Positions 25,615 through 34,088 of a DNA stretch of 64,000 nt are shown piece after piece (the first letter of the stretch is position 1; every line of letters starts with the position of its first letter). Origin of the DNA: an uncultured Bacteroidia bacterium (GTDB lineage Bacteria; Bacteroidota; Bacteroidia; Bacteroidales; UBA932); contig CACWOZ010000002.1 in assembly GCA_902762655.1 (NCBI GenBank), forward strand, positions 1-64,000, in the 5' to 3' direction. The notes beneath the pieces are model-generated. The model was not told the origin of the DNA. It saw nothing but the letters and a program-made list of their open reading frames with translations, and did no database searches. The position numbers and the translations under genes were made by a program.

Positions 25615-26337
25615 TTATTTTCTGCAGATTATCTGTCCTTTGTATTGTACGTTGACGCTGGAATACCTGCCTTCTTCGACGGCTGGCTTGATCCGCCTGT
25701 AATACTCGTTCATCTTGTCGAATTTCTTCTCGATATTCTCCGGCCTTCCGAAAATGAAATGCTCCTTGCCTTCTTCCGGCACAAGTGTGAGCAGGCCGGA
25801 GGAATTCATGCTGATGCAGCCTATTTTGGCCTCCCACCTGTTCTTTCTCATGTATGTGAGAAGATCGAGTATCTTTTCGGGCTCGCGCAAAGGCAGTTCT
25901 CCCTTGATGACGGGGAAGCGTTTGCCGCAATCGCCCTGTACCGGGAAAATGAAACCACGTTCATCGATATAGAATGCGCTGGAACTTGTTTCCAGCCTTG
26001 CTACCGGTTCGCGTTGGACTATGCTGATGAAAAGGGTGCTGTCTGCAGTCCAGGCCTGAGCCGAGAGAACAGCACTGCGCTCATCCAGCACCTTCTCTAT
26101 CTCGTGAAGCCGGAGACTGTCGATGCGCTGTCCGATAAAAGTCGGGCATTCTTTCTTCAGATATCCTCTGATGTCATCTTCTGAAACGAAATTCAGCGTG
26201 TCCTTGAAAATGATTTCCACGTTTTTACAAGTCGTGAGATGCCTGTGGGCGCGCACCTGTACCCGGACCAATGCGGTAACGCAGAGGAACAGGCCTAGTG
26301 AAAGGGCGAACAGCAGATATTTCACGAATTTGTTCAT
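25615..26337 (-). CDS. ftsQ: Cell division protein FtsQ
   Basis: A 240-residue bitopic membrane protein: one N-terminal helix (about 7-25), then the POTRA domain (KNVEIIFKDTLNFVSEDDIRGYL) and the beta domain (AQAWTADSTLFISIVQREPVARL). It links early and late divisome proteins in the periplasm. It overlaps the murC stop by 4 nt and precedes ftsA, the usual order. Confidence 0.93.
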   Translation of the reverse strand: MNKFVKYLLFALSLGLFLCVTALVRVQVRAHRHLTTCKNVEIIFKDTLNFVSEDDIRGYLKKECPTFIGQRIDSLRLHEIEKVLDERSAVLSAQAWTADSTLFISIVQREPVARLETSSSAFYIDERGFIFPVQGDCGKRFPVIKGELPLREPEKILDLLTYMRKNRWEAKIGCISMNSSGLLTLVPEEGKEHFIFGRPENIEKKFDKMNEYYRRIKPAVEEGRYSSVNVQYKGQIICRK

Positions 26338-27689
26338 ATACGGGCGGAAAGCATTTCTTTAATGGGTCCTATAAAACGGTCGATATTGCCGGCACCGAAT
26401 GTGACCAGCACGTCGAGTTTCTCCTTCGCGAGCAGGTCCATAAGTTCTTCTTTGCGTATGAGAACTTTCTCCGGAGCGGTGATATCCTTGAAAATGATAT
26501 CGGATGTCACTCCTGGAATAGGCTCTTCACGGGCCGGATAAATGTCCAGCAGGATTACTTTGTCCAGACGGCTGAGCGCCTTTGCGAATTCGTGAGCGAA
26601 GTCCCTCGTACGGGTGTAGAGGTGTGGCTGGAAAACTCCCGTGACCTTTCTCCCGGGGAATATCTCCCGGATTGAGGAAATGGCTGTGGTGAGTTCTGTC
26701 GGATGGTGTGCGTAGTCGTCTATATAGGTCAGTCCTGGTACGTTGATGTGCTCGTCCAGGCGCCTTTGTGCTCCTTTGAATGTGCCGATTGCCTTCTTGA
26801 CCGCATCCGGATTCACTCCATGACAGAGACATACGGCTGCTGCGGCAATGCTGTTCTCGACATTCACCCATCCAAGGGTGCCCACCCTGATAGCAGGGAT
26901 TACGCCTCCGGGATAATGCAGGTCGTAACTGAAATGTCCGTAGGAATCCGCTTTCATGTCAGATGCATAATAGTCTGCAGCGCTATCGTTCAGATGGTAG
27001 CGCAGAATCCTGGCACAGGTATCTTCGCTGCTGAGCGGAAGGCCGAGTTTTGCAATCAGAATCTTCTTGGTCTGGGATGCAAACTGGCGGAAGGCCTCCT
27101 GGACGTGGGCGAGGTCACCGTATATGTCGAGATGGTCGGCATCCATTGCGGTGATAACTGAGATGTCCGGGTGAAGCTGTAGGAAACTCCTGTCGTATTC
27201 GTCAGCTTCTGCAACGACTACTTCGTTCTCGCTCATGAGCAGGTTGGTCCCATAGTTCTTCGATATGCCTCCCAGGAAGGCGGAACATCCTTCACCGCTT
27301 TCTGTGAGTATATGTGCTATGAGTGTAGAAGTCGTGGTCTTCCCGTGTGTGCCTGCAACGGCGAGGCATTTCTGCCCGATGGTGATCTCTCCCAGCATAC
27401 GGCTCCGCTTGATTACGCGGTAGCCGTTCTCCCTGACGTACTGGAGTTCTTTCAAGCTGTCTGGAACGGCTGGAGTGTACACTACGAGAGTGTCCTCCAC
27501 CCTGGTAGGGATGTAGTTGATGTCGTCTTCGTAGTGGACCGCTATGCCTTCCTTCTCCAACTGGCGGGTAAGGTCCGATGGCGTACGGTCATATCCGCCC
27601 ACACTGAAGCCCTTGAACTTGTAATAGCGGGCGATGGCGCTCATACCTATGCCGCCAATGCCGATGAAGTATATGTTCGAGTATGCCAT
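26334..27689 (-). CDS. murC: UDP-N-acetylmuramate--L-alanine ligase
   Basis: A 451-residue Mur ligase that adds L-Ala to UDP-MurNAc. GIGGIGMSAIARYY is the N-terminal nucleotide motif, AGTHGKTTTSTL the ATP P-loop and DDYAHHPTE the conserved C-terminal motif. ATG 27689 (MAYSNIYF) starts the fold. It follows murG by one base. Confidence 0.97.
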   Translation of the reverse strand: MAYSNIYFIGIGGIGMSAIARYYKFKGFSVGGYDRTPSDLTRQLEKEGIAVHYEDDINYIPTRVEDTLVVYTPAVPDSLKELQYVRENGYRVIKRSRMLGEITIGQKCLAVAGTHGKTTTSTLIAHILTESGEGCSAFLGGISKNYGTNLLMSENEVVVAEADEYDRSFLQLHPDISVITAMDADHLDIYGDLAHVQEAFRQFASQTKKILIAKLGLPLSSEDTCARILRYHLNDSAADYYASDMKADSYGHFSYDLHYPGGVIPAIRVGTLGWVNVENSIAAAAVCLCHGVNPDAVKKAIGTFKGAQRRLDEHINVPGLTYIDDYAHHPTELTTAISSIREIFPGRKVTGVFQPHLYTRTRDFAHEFAKALSRLDKVILLDIYPAREEPIPGVTSDIIFKDITAPEKVLIRKEELMDLLAKEKLDVLVTFGAGNIDRFIGPIKEMLSARI

Positions 27690-27690
27690 C

Positions 27691-28827
27691 TTATACGAGT
27701 TTGTAAATCTCTTCTGCGATTGTGCCGGCAGCATCGAGCCGGGCGAGAGGGGCGACGTTCTTTTCTATTTCGGCTATCTTTTCCTTGTCACCTGCAAGCG
27801 CGATAGCCGTGCCTAGCAGTTTCTCTTCTGCTTCGGCGTCCTTCACAATCAACGCAGCACCCTTGTTCACGAGGGCCATCGCATTGTGGGTCTGATGGTC
27901 TTCCGCGACATTGGGAGAAGGCACGAAGACGGCGGCGCGCTGAACTGCGCATATCTCGGAGATAGATGATGCCCCGCTGCGGGAGATGACTACATCGGCC
28001 GCTGCATAGGCGAGGTCCATCCTTGCGATAAAGTCGGAGTATTGTACTCCCGGGACGTCGCGTCCTGCCATAAAGTCATCTATCCCCTTCTTGTAATACT
28101 TCCCGCACTGCCAGATAACTTCCACGCCTTCTCCGTCCGGGCAGCCGTCGGAAATCCATTTCTTCATCGCCTTGTTGAGGGTGCCGCTGCCCAGACTGCC
28201 TCCTACGATGAGAAGATGCTTCTTGCCGGGGGTGAGACCGTAGAATTTGAGGGCTTCGGCTTTGTCAGCTTCGGTGAAGGGGTGGAATTCCTTGCGTATG
28301 GGGTTGCCGCTGAATACTATCTTCTCCGCAGGAAAGAAACGCTCCATTCCGTCATAAGCCACGCAGATACACTGCACTTTCTTCGCAAGCATTTTGTTGG
28401 TAAGGCCGGCGAATCCGTTCTGCTCCTGGATGAGAGACGGAACGCCTTTGGCAGTGGCCTTCTTCAGCAGGGGAGCGCTGGCGAATCCTCCGACTCCTAT
28501 CGCGATGTCCGGCTTGAACTCGTCGATCAGACGCGCGGCCATCCTCTCACTCTTGAGCATGAGGAATGGGACCTTTATATCATTAACTATGTTCTTCAAG
28601 TTCAACTGGCGCTGCAGACCGCGTATGGGCAGGCCCGCGATCTTGTATCCGGCCGCCGGAACCTTCTCCATCTCCATCTTTCCCTCCGCTCCCACGAAGA
28701 GGATCTCGGTTTCGGGATTGAGCTCCTTCAACTTGTCTGCAATGCTGATGGCAGGGAAGATGTGCCCTCCCGTGCCTCCACCGCTGATAATGGCGCGAAT
28801 CTTCTTATATTCCATATTGTTCGTCAT
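27691..28827 (-). CDS. murG: UDP-GlcNAc--undecaprenyl-pyrophosphoryl-MurNAc-pentapeptide transferase
   Basis: A 378-residue GT28 enzyme that makes lipid II from lipid I at the inner face of the membrane. ISGGGTGGHIFPA is the N-terminal glycine-rich loop; GGSLGSGTLN and SRSGASSISE bind the nucleotide sugar. Two in-frame ATGs are possible: 28827, which overlaps ftsW by 23 nt, and 28815, by 11 nt. The second leaves only five residues before the fold. Confidence 0.96.
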   Translation of the reverse strand: MTNNMEYKKIRAIISGGGTGGHIFPAISIADKLKELNPETEILFVGAEGKMEMEKVPAAGYKIAGLPIRGLQRQLNLKNIVNDIKVPFLMLKSERMAARLIDEFKPDIAIGVGGFASAPLLKKATAKGVPSLIQEQNGFAGLTNKMLAKKVQCICVAYDGMERFFPAEKIVFSGNPIRKEFHPFTEADKAEALKFYGLTPGKKHLLIVGGSLGSGTLNKAMKKWISDGCPDGEGVEVIWQCGKYYKKGIDDFMAGRDVPGVQYSDFIARMDLAYAAADVVISRSGASSISEICAVQRAAVFVPSPNVAEDHQTHNAMALVNKGAALIVKDAEAEEKLLGTAIALAGDKEKIAEIEKNVAPLARLDAAGTIAEEIYKLV

Positions 28828-30181
28828 TCATTTCTTCGTTTATTCCATGTCCGCTCTCGAAGTCATCAAGGTCGGTAAGATCGTTCTCTATCGCGACAGG
28901 CTCCTGACTGAGATCGACAAGGGGGTCGGCATTTTTCTGCTCGCGCTCAATGCGCTTGGAGGCTATCCTGCTGATTGACAGAATCACTCCGAAAGCGATG
29001 CAGAAGCATAGGAAAGCCGAAGCTCCGTGGCTTACGAGTGGAAGGGTCTGTCCGGTCATGGGACCTATATCTACATTGACGCAGATATGCAGGAATGCCT
29101 GTCCGGAAATCAGCAGGGTAAGTCCGGCGACCGCCAGTTTGGCATACAGGTCTTTTCCGCAATTGCGCACAATGATGGCACTCCTCGCAAGCAGGGACAG
29201 GTAGAGTATTATTATCACCAATCCGCCGAGTATTCCGTATTCTTCGATTATGAAACTGTACATATAGTCTTCGGAGATATCCGGGACTACGTATCGCTGT
29301 GTACTTTGGCCAGGACCTTTGCCGAAAAGCCCTCCCTGATGCACCGCGATTTTGGCACTGTATGGCTGGCGTATCTCGTCCAGGGCCTGGTAATAATCAA
29401 TGCTTCCAACCTTGGAATTCATAACCTGCGCCTCGTAATCTTCCTTGTCGAAGACGCGGGAAAGACCGGTGCCGATGCGCCCCATCATCTTTCCGTCGGA
29501 TACTTTGTAGATTCCTACACAGAGGGCAAGCGCTGCCACTCCCGCCAGCATTAGGAAGAACATGTCTTTGCCCGAGCCTCCTCCGAGCAGAATGACGAGG
29601 AACATGATTCCTCCGGTGAACAGGGCGGCCGAGTTGCTCCCGGGGAGGAGCATGAGCGTGGTAAGCAGGAAGGGCGTGTATATATAGAATACCTTCTGAT
29701 AGAGTTCGTTATCGTTGAAGAGTTTAAGCTCTTTCCTCTTGAAGGCATCGATCGCCCATGCCAGATAAAGCACCATGGCGACTTTCACGACTTCGTTGAC
29801 ATGCAACTGCAGGGGCCCGACCTGGATGATGCGGCGCGCTCCGTTGATTTCTATTGAGCGTACGAAGCCGAGGTCGATTCCGGAAATCAGCAGTAAAAGC
29901 AGCCCTGCGGAGAAGATGAAGCCCAGGCTGGATGCCTTGCGGAAGAAATCGAGACTGCGTATCAGGTAGCAGGCAAGGATCAGTCCAAGTCCGAGAAGCA
30001 CTATCTTCAGATGGTCCCACACAAGGTCCAGACGGCTCTGGCCGGGGCCGAGCAGCCTGGATGTGGACGAGAAGATGCAAAGGATAGAGAACATGATGAG
30101 GATCAGGACGATGATCCAAACCACCTTGTCTCCCTCGGTGTTCTCGAAAATATTCCAGAATGTCCTCTTTTTGCCTGTCAT
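28805..30181 (-). CDS. ftsW: Lipid II polymerase FtsW
   Basis: A 458-residue SEDS-family integral membrane protein with about ten helices, acting as the septal peptidoglycan glycosyltransferase with its PBP partner. Typical segments are SVLCIFSSTSRL-like in TM1, NGARRIIQVGPLQLHVNEVVK, and TGQTLPLVSHGASAFLCF near the C terminus. The charged cytoplasmic tail of ~50 residues is longer than in E. coli. It sits one base after murD. Confidence 0.95.
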   Translation of the reverse strand: MTGKKRTFWNIFENTEGDKVVWIIVLILIMFSILCIFSSTSRLLGPGQSRLDLVWDHLKIVLLGLGLILACYLIRSLDFFRKASSLGFIFSAGLLLLLISGIDLGFVRSIEINGARRIIQVGPLQLHVNEVVKVAMVLYLAWAIDAFKRKELKLFNDNELYQKVFYIYTPFLLTTLMLLPGSNSAALFTGGIMFLVILLGGGSGKDMFFLMLAGVAALALCVGIYKVSDGKMMGRIGTGLSRVFDKEDYEAQVMNSKVGSIDYYQALDEIRQPYSAKIAVHQGGLFGKGPGQSTQRYVVPDISEDYMYSFIIEEYGILGGLVIIILYLSLLARSAIIVRNCGKDLYAKLAVAGLTLLISGQAFLHICVNVDIGPMTGQTLPLVSHGASAFLCFCIAFGVILSISRIASKRIEREQKNADPLVDLSQEPVAIENDLTDLDDFESGHGINEEMNDEQYGI

Positions 30182-30182
30182 T

Positions 30183-31523
30183 TTACAGCCTCCTTACAGC
30201 CTCCTTGAATTTCTCTCCGCGGTCTTCGTAGTTCTTGAAAAGGTCGAAACTTGCGCAGCAGGGGCTGAGAAGTACGACATCCCCTGCTTCTGCGTATTCG
30301 GCTGCAGCCTTCACCGCTTCTTCTGCGCTGAGTGTATCCTTGATGTTCGCGCTGCCCACGATATCTTCGAATGCTGCGTGTATCTTGCTGTTGTCAACAC
30401 CCATGCAGATTATTGACTTTACCTTGTCTTTTACAAGGTCGTTAAGTACGCTGTAGTCGTTGCCTTTGTCTTTTCCTCCGACTATCCACACTACCGGCTT
30501 TGTCTGGCACTCGAGCGCATACCATGCCGCATCTACGTTGGTGGCCTTGGAATCGTTGATATAGAGAACTCCGCCGACGCTTAGCACAGATTCAAGCCTG
30601 TGCTCCACCGCCTTGAAGGTCTTGAGACTATTGCGGATGACCTCGTTGTCTATGCCCGCAGCCTTGGCTGCCAGTGCGGCTGCCATGGAGTTGTATATGT
30701 TGTGACGGCCTCCGAGTGCGAGCTCCTTCAGATAGATTTCACTTTCACTCTGTTCATAGCGCACCACTATCTTGTCATCGCGCAGGAAAGCACCCTGCGA
30801 CACCTCCGTCTTCTGAGTGAATGGAAGCATCTTTGCCTGGAGCACAATCTTGTCAAGGTGCTCGATGGTTATAGCATCGTCTGAGTCGAAGATGAAGCAG
30901 TCTTCGGGACGCAGGTTCTGCGTAATGCGGAATTTGGCCCGGATGTAATTCTCAAAGTTGTAGTCGTAGCGGTCAAGATGGTCTGGAGTGATGTTGGTGA
31001 TGATTGCAATATCCGGGCGGAAATCATAGCAGTTGTCCAGTTGGAAACTGCTGATTTCAAGCACATAATAATCGTGCTGCTCGGTTGCCACCTGCATAGC
31101 GTAACTTTTGCCGATGTTCCCTCCGAGGCCGACATTCAGTCCGGCGTTCTGCAGCAGATAGTAGATTATGCTTGTGGTGGTTGTCTTGCCGTTCGAACCG
31201 GTAATGCACACCTTCTTGGCGTTATCGTAACGCGCTGCAAATTCTATCTCCGAAATGATGTGGGTGCCCTGTTCCGTGAGTTTGCGTACCATGGGTGCGG
31301 TTGAAGGAATGCCGGGGCTCTTGACAACCTCGTCGGCATTCAGTATCAGGGACTCAGTGTGCCCTCCCTGCTCGAAGGGGATGTCCCATTCGCGCAAGGT
31401 CTTGATATATTCTTCTTTTATGTTGCCGTTGTCGGAAAGGAAAACGTCGAAACCCTTTACCTTTGCGAGCACCGCAGCTCCTACTCCGCTTTCGGCTCCG
31501 CCGAGAATGACCATTCTGTTCAT
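30183..31523 (-). CDS. murD: UDP-N-acetylmuramoyl-L-alanine--D-glutamate ligase
   Basis: A 446-residue Mur ligase adding D-Glu. The P-loop is ITGSNGKTTTTSIIYY, NITPDHLDRY follows in the central domain, and NDSKATNVDAAW and LSPCCASFDLFKNYEDRGEKF are the C-terminal signatures. It lies between mraY and ftsW in the same operon. Confidence 0.97.
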   Translation of the reverse strand: MNRMVILGGAESGVGAAVLAKVKGFDVFLSDNGNIKEEYIKTLREWDIPFEQGGHTESLILNADEVVKSPGIPSTAPMVRKLTEQGTHIISEIEFAARYDNAKKVCITGSNGKTTTTSIIYYLLQNAGLNVGLGGNIGKSYAMQVATEQHDYYVLEISSFQLDNCYDFRPDIAIITNITPDHLDRYDYNFENYIRAKFRITQNLRPEDCFIFDSDDAITIEHLDKIVLQAKMLPFTQKTEVSQGAFLRDDKIVVRYEQSESEIYLKELALGGRHNIYNSMAAALAAKAAGIDNEVIRNSLKTFKAVEHRLESVLSVGGVLYINDSKATNVDAAWYALECQTKPVVWIVGGKDKGNDYSVLNDLVKDKVKSIICMGVDNSKIHAAFEDIVGSANIKDTLSAEEAVKAAAEYAEAGDVVLLSPCCASFDLFKNYEDRGEKFKEAVRRL

Positions 31524-31533
31524 ATTGTATATA

Positions 31534-32685
31534 TTATCTAATCTTCAATAATGCGAGTGTCCCTACTGCGAGGATGATTCCGATTATCCAGAAACGGATG
31601 ACGATGCGAGGCTCCGGCATATCCTTTTTCTGGTAATGATGGTGGAGGGGAGCCATGCGGAATACGCGGCGCCCTTCTCCATATTTGTGCTTGGTATATT
31701 TAAACCAGTATTTCTGTATAAGTACGCTGACGCTTTCCATGAGGAAAATGCCGCAGAGCAGGGGCAGGAGGAGTTCCTTACGGATGAGCACGGCGCTTAC
31801 TCCTATGATTCCCCCGATGGTGAGGCTTCCGGTGTCGCCCATGAATACCTGGGCCGGAAAGGTGTTGTACCAAAGAAAACCTATCAAGGCACCCACCAGA
31901 GCCGCCATAAATATGGCGATCTCCCCTGTGCCAGGAATGTACATTATGTTGAGGTATTCCGAATTCAGGACGTTGCCGGAGAGGTAGGCGAGAAGACCGA
32001 TGACCACCGCTACCAGAGAGGATGTGCCTGCCGAGAGGCCGTCCAGACCATCCGTGAGGTTCACGCCGTTGGAGCAGGCGAGAATGACGATGATGATCAT
32101 TATCATGTAAATGCCCCAGGAGCAATAAACGCCCAGTTGCCCGTGGAAGGGTGAGAGCCAGGAATAGTCGAACTCATGCGCCTTGACGAAGGGGATGGTG
32201 GTGATCAGTTTGTCGGTAGGGATGTCCGGACTGATGCAGACAGTGAGCGCTACGATAAGGCCCAGGCCGAACTGCAGCACAAGTTTGCCCCTCTCGGAAA
32301 GGCCTTCCTTATTGTGTTTGAATACTTTTATATAATCGTCGGCGAAGCCTATGCTGCCGCACCATACCGTAGTGAGGATAAGGAGTTGGATGTAGATATT
32401 GCTGAGGTCGCAGATAAGCAGGACAGAGACCAGCAGAGAAATCAAGATGATGATTCCTCCCATGGTAGGTGTCCCTTTTTTCTCCATCTGGCCGGCGAGA
32501 CCGAGGTCGCGGATGCTTTCACCTATCTGCTTGCGCTGCAGCCAGCGGATGATGCGGCCGCCGGCGAAGAAAGCAATCAGCATGCTCAGCACGATGGCTG
32601 CCATCGCCCTGAAGGAGAGGTAGGTCATCAGACGGATTCCGGGGAATCCTGTGTCCTGCAAATAATCGAATAAATGGTACAGCAT
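31534..32685 (-). CDS. mraY: Phospho-N-acetylmuramoyl-pentapeptide transferase
   Basis: A 383-residue polytopic membrane enzyme that makes lipid I. The signatures GTPTMGGIIIL, FADDYIKVFKHNKEGL and NLTDGLDGLSAG include the catalytic Asp residues, and FRMAPLHHHYQ is the conserved HHH loop. Its ATG overlaps the murE TAA by one base. Confidence 0.97.
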   Translation of the reverse strand: MLYHLFDYLQDTGFPGIRLMTYLSFRAMAAIVLSMLIAFFAGGRIIRWLQRKQIGESIRDLGLAGQMEKKGTPTMGGIIILISLLVSVLLICDLSNIYIQLLILTTVWCGSIGFADDYIKVFKHNKEGLSERGKLVLQFGLGLIVALTVCISPDIPTDKLITTIPFVKAHEFDYSWLSPFHGQLGVYCSWGIYMIMIIIVILACSNGVNLTDGLDGLSAGTSSLVAVVIGLLAYLSGNVLNSEYLNIMYIPGTGEIAIFMAALVGALIGFLWYNTFPAQVFMGDTGSLTIGGIIGVSAVLIRKELLLPLLCGIFLMESVSVLIQKYWFKYTKHKYGEGRRVFRMAPLHHHYQKKDMPEPRIVIRFWIIGIILAVGTLALLKIR

Positions 32686-34088
32686 TACTTCAACAGTTCA
32701 AATATCTCGTTAACTATCTCACGTTCATCGAAATGATGTTTGGTCGTTCCGATAATCTGGTATGTTTCGTGACCTTTTCCGGCAATTAGGATCGTCGAGG
32801 AAGGCTTCGCAAGGGTGATGGCGGCCTTGATGGCCTCCCTGCGGTCGGTGATGCAAACCGTTTTCAGGAGCCCTGCCTTTGTAAAGCCGGTTTTGATTTC
32901 TTCTATGATTGCATCCGGATCCTCGGTGCGGCAGTTGTCGGAGGTGACAAATACTCTGTCGGCCATTTTCTCCGCGATGGCGGCCATTTCCGGACGCTTG
33001 CTGCGGTCGCGGTCGCCGCCGCATCCGAACAGGCAGACCAGTTCGCGTTCCGGAGAAATGTCGCGGAGAGTCTCCAGCACATTTTCCAGAGCATCCGGGG
33101 TATGGGCATAATCTATAACTACCGCGAGGTCGCGGGGGCCGCGCAGGGTTTCCAACCTGCCGGGAGCGGGCTCAAGTTTGCTTATTGCAAGCAGGGCTTC
33201 TTCTGCCGGTGTGCCCAGAGAAAGTGCCGTGCAATAGATAGCCAGGATGTTGTATGCATTGTGCCGGCCGGTGAGTTTTGTCCACGCCTCTGTGCCGTCA
33301 ATGCGAAGCAGCATTCCTTCGAAACTCTCTTCCAGAATCTTGCAGCGATGGTCTGCGGCTCCTCTACATGAGTAGGTTACGACTCTGGCATCGCAGTTCT
33401 GTACCATCACGGCCCCGTTCTTGTCGTCGGCGTTGATAATTGCCGTTGCATCCTTGCCAAGGCCGTCGAAGAACAGTTTCTTGCAGCGGAGATACTCTGC
33501 GAAAGTCTTGTGGTAGTCCAGATGGTCGTGTGTAAGGTTCGAAAAAATCCCTACTTCGAACTGCAGCCCAGCGGTGCGCTCCTGCTCAATGCCTATCGAA
33601 CTGACTTCCATGAAGCAGTACTGGCAGCCGGCCTCCACCATCTCTGCGAGGAGCGAGTTGATGGTGATGGGGTCTGCAGTAGTGTTCGCGGTCTCGCTGC
33701 AGCGTGTGCCTACATAGTTTGCTATCGTCGAAAGCAGTCCACATTCATATCCCAGATTGCGGAACATATGGTAGAGCAGGGTGACGGTAGTTGTCTTTCC
33801 GTTCGTGCCGGTGATGCCCACGAGCTGGAGTTTGCGGGAAGGATGTCCGAAGAAATTGTCGGCGCAGAGAGCCAGTCCCTTGCGGTCGGCGTCCACTACT
33901 GCTGCGGCACCTTTAGCAATTGCGTCTTCGATGTATGCATGACCGTCAGCATTGCATCCCTTTACCGCGATGAACAATGCGCCTGGACATGCCTTGCGGG
34001 AATCGCTGGTTATACTTGCGATCTCCAACTCTGCGCTACCGTGGAGTATACTTGCTCCTGTATTCTTTATGATGCTTTCAAGTCTCAT
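32685..34088 (-). CDS. murE: UDP-MurNAc-L-Ala-D-Glu:meso-diaminopimelate ligase
   Basis: A 467-residue Mur ligase adding the third residue of the stem peptide. The P-loop is GTNGKTTTVTLLYH, with NLTHDHLDYH and DYAHTPDAL. The substrate loop reads DNCRTEDP: DAP-specific enzymes have DNPR here, so the DNxR pattern fits meso-DAP although Pro is replaced by Cys. A DAP decarboxylase gene (lysA) in the window agrees with DAP being made. It overlaps ftsI by 4 nt. Confidence 0.95.
   Translation of the reverse strand: MRLESIIKNTGASILHGSAELEIASITSDSRKACPGALFIAVKGCNADGHAYIEDAIAKGAAAVVDADRKGLALCADNFFGHPSRKLQLVGITGTNGKTTTVTLLYHMFRNLGYECGLLSTIANYVGTRCSETANTTADPITINSLLAEMVEAGCQYCFMEVSSIGIEQERTAGLQFEVGIFSNLTHDHLDYHKTFAEYLRCKKLFFDGLGKDATAIINADDKNGAVMVQNCDARVVTYSCRGAADHRCKILEESFEGMLLRIDGTEAWTKLTGRHNAYNILAIYCTALSLGTPAEEALLAISKLEPAPGRLETLRGPRDLAVVIDYAHTPDALENVLETLRDISPERELVCLFGCGGDRDRSKRPEMAAIAEKMADRVFVTSDNCRTEDPDAIIEEIKTGFTKAGLLKTVCITDRREAIKAAITLAKPSSTILIAGKGHETYQIIGTTKHHFDEREIVNEIFELLK

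Noticed and set aside
28927-28945. A GGCATTTTTCTGC match to the conserved hairpin loop, in the ftsW tail
   Set aside because: The flanks are not complementary, so no stem forms; probably chance within Lys/Asn codons.
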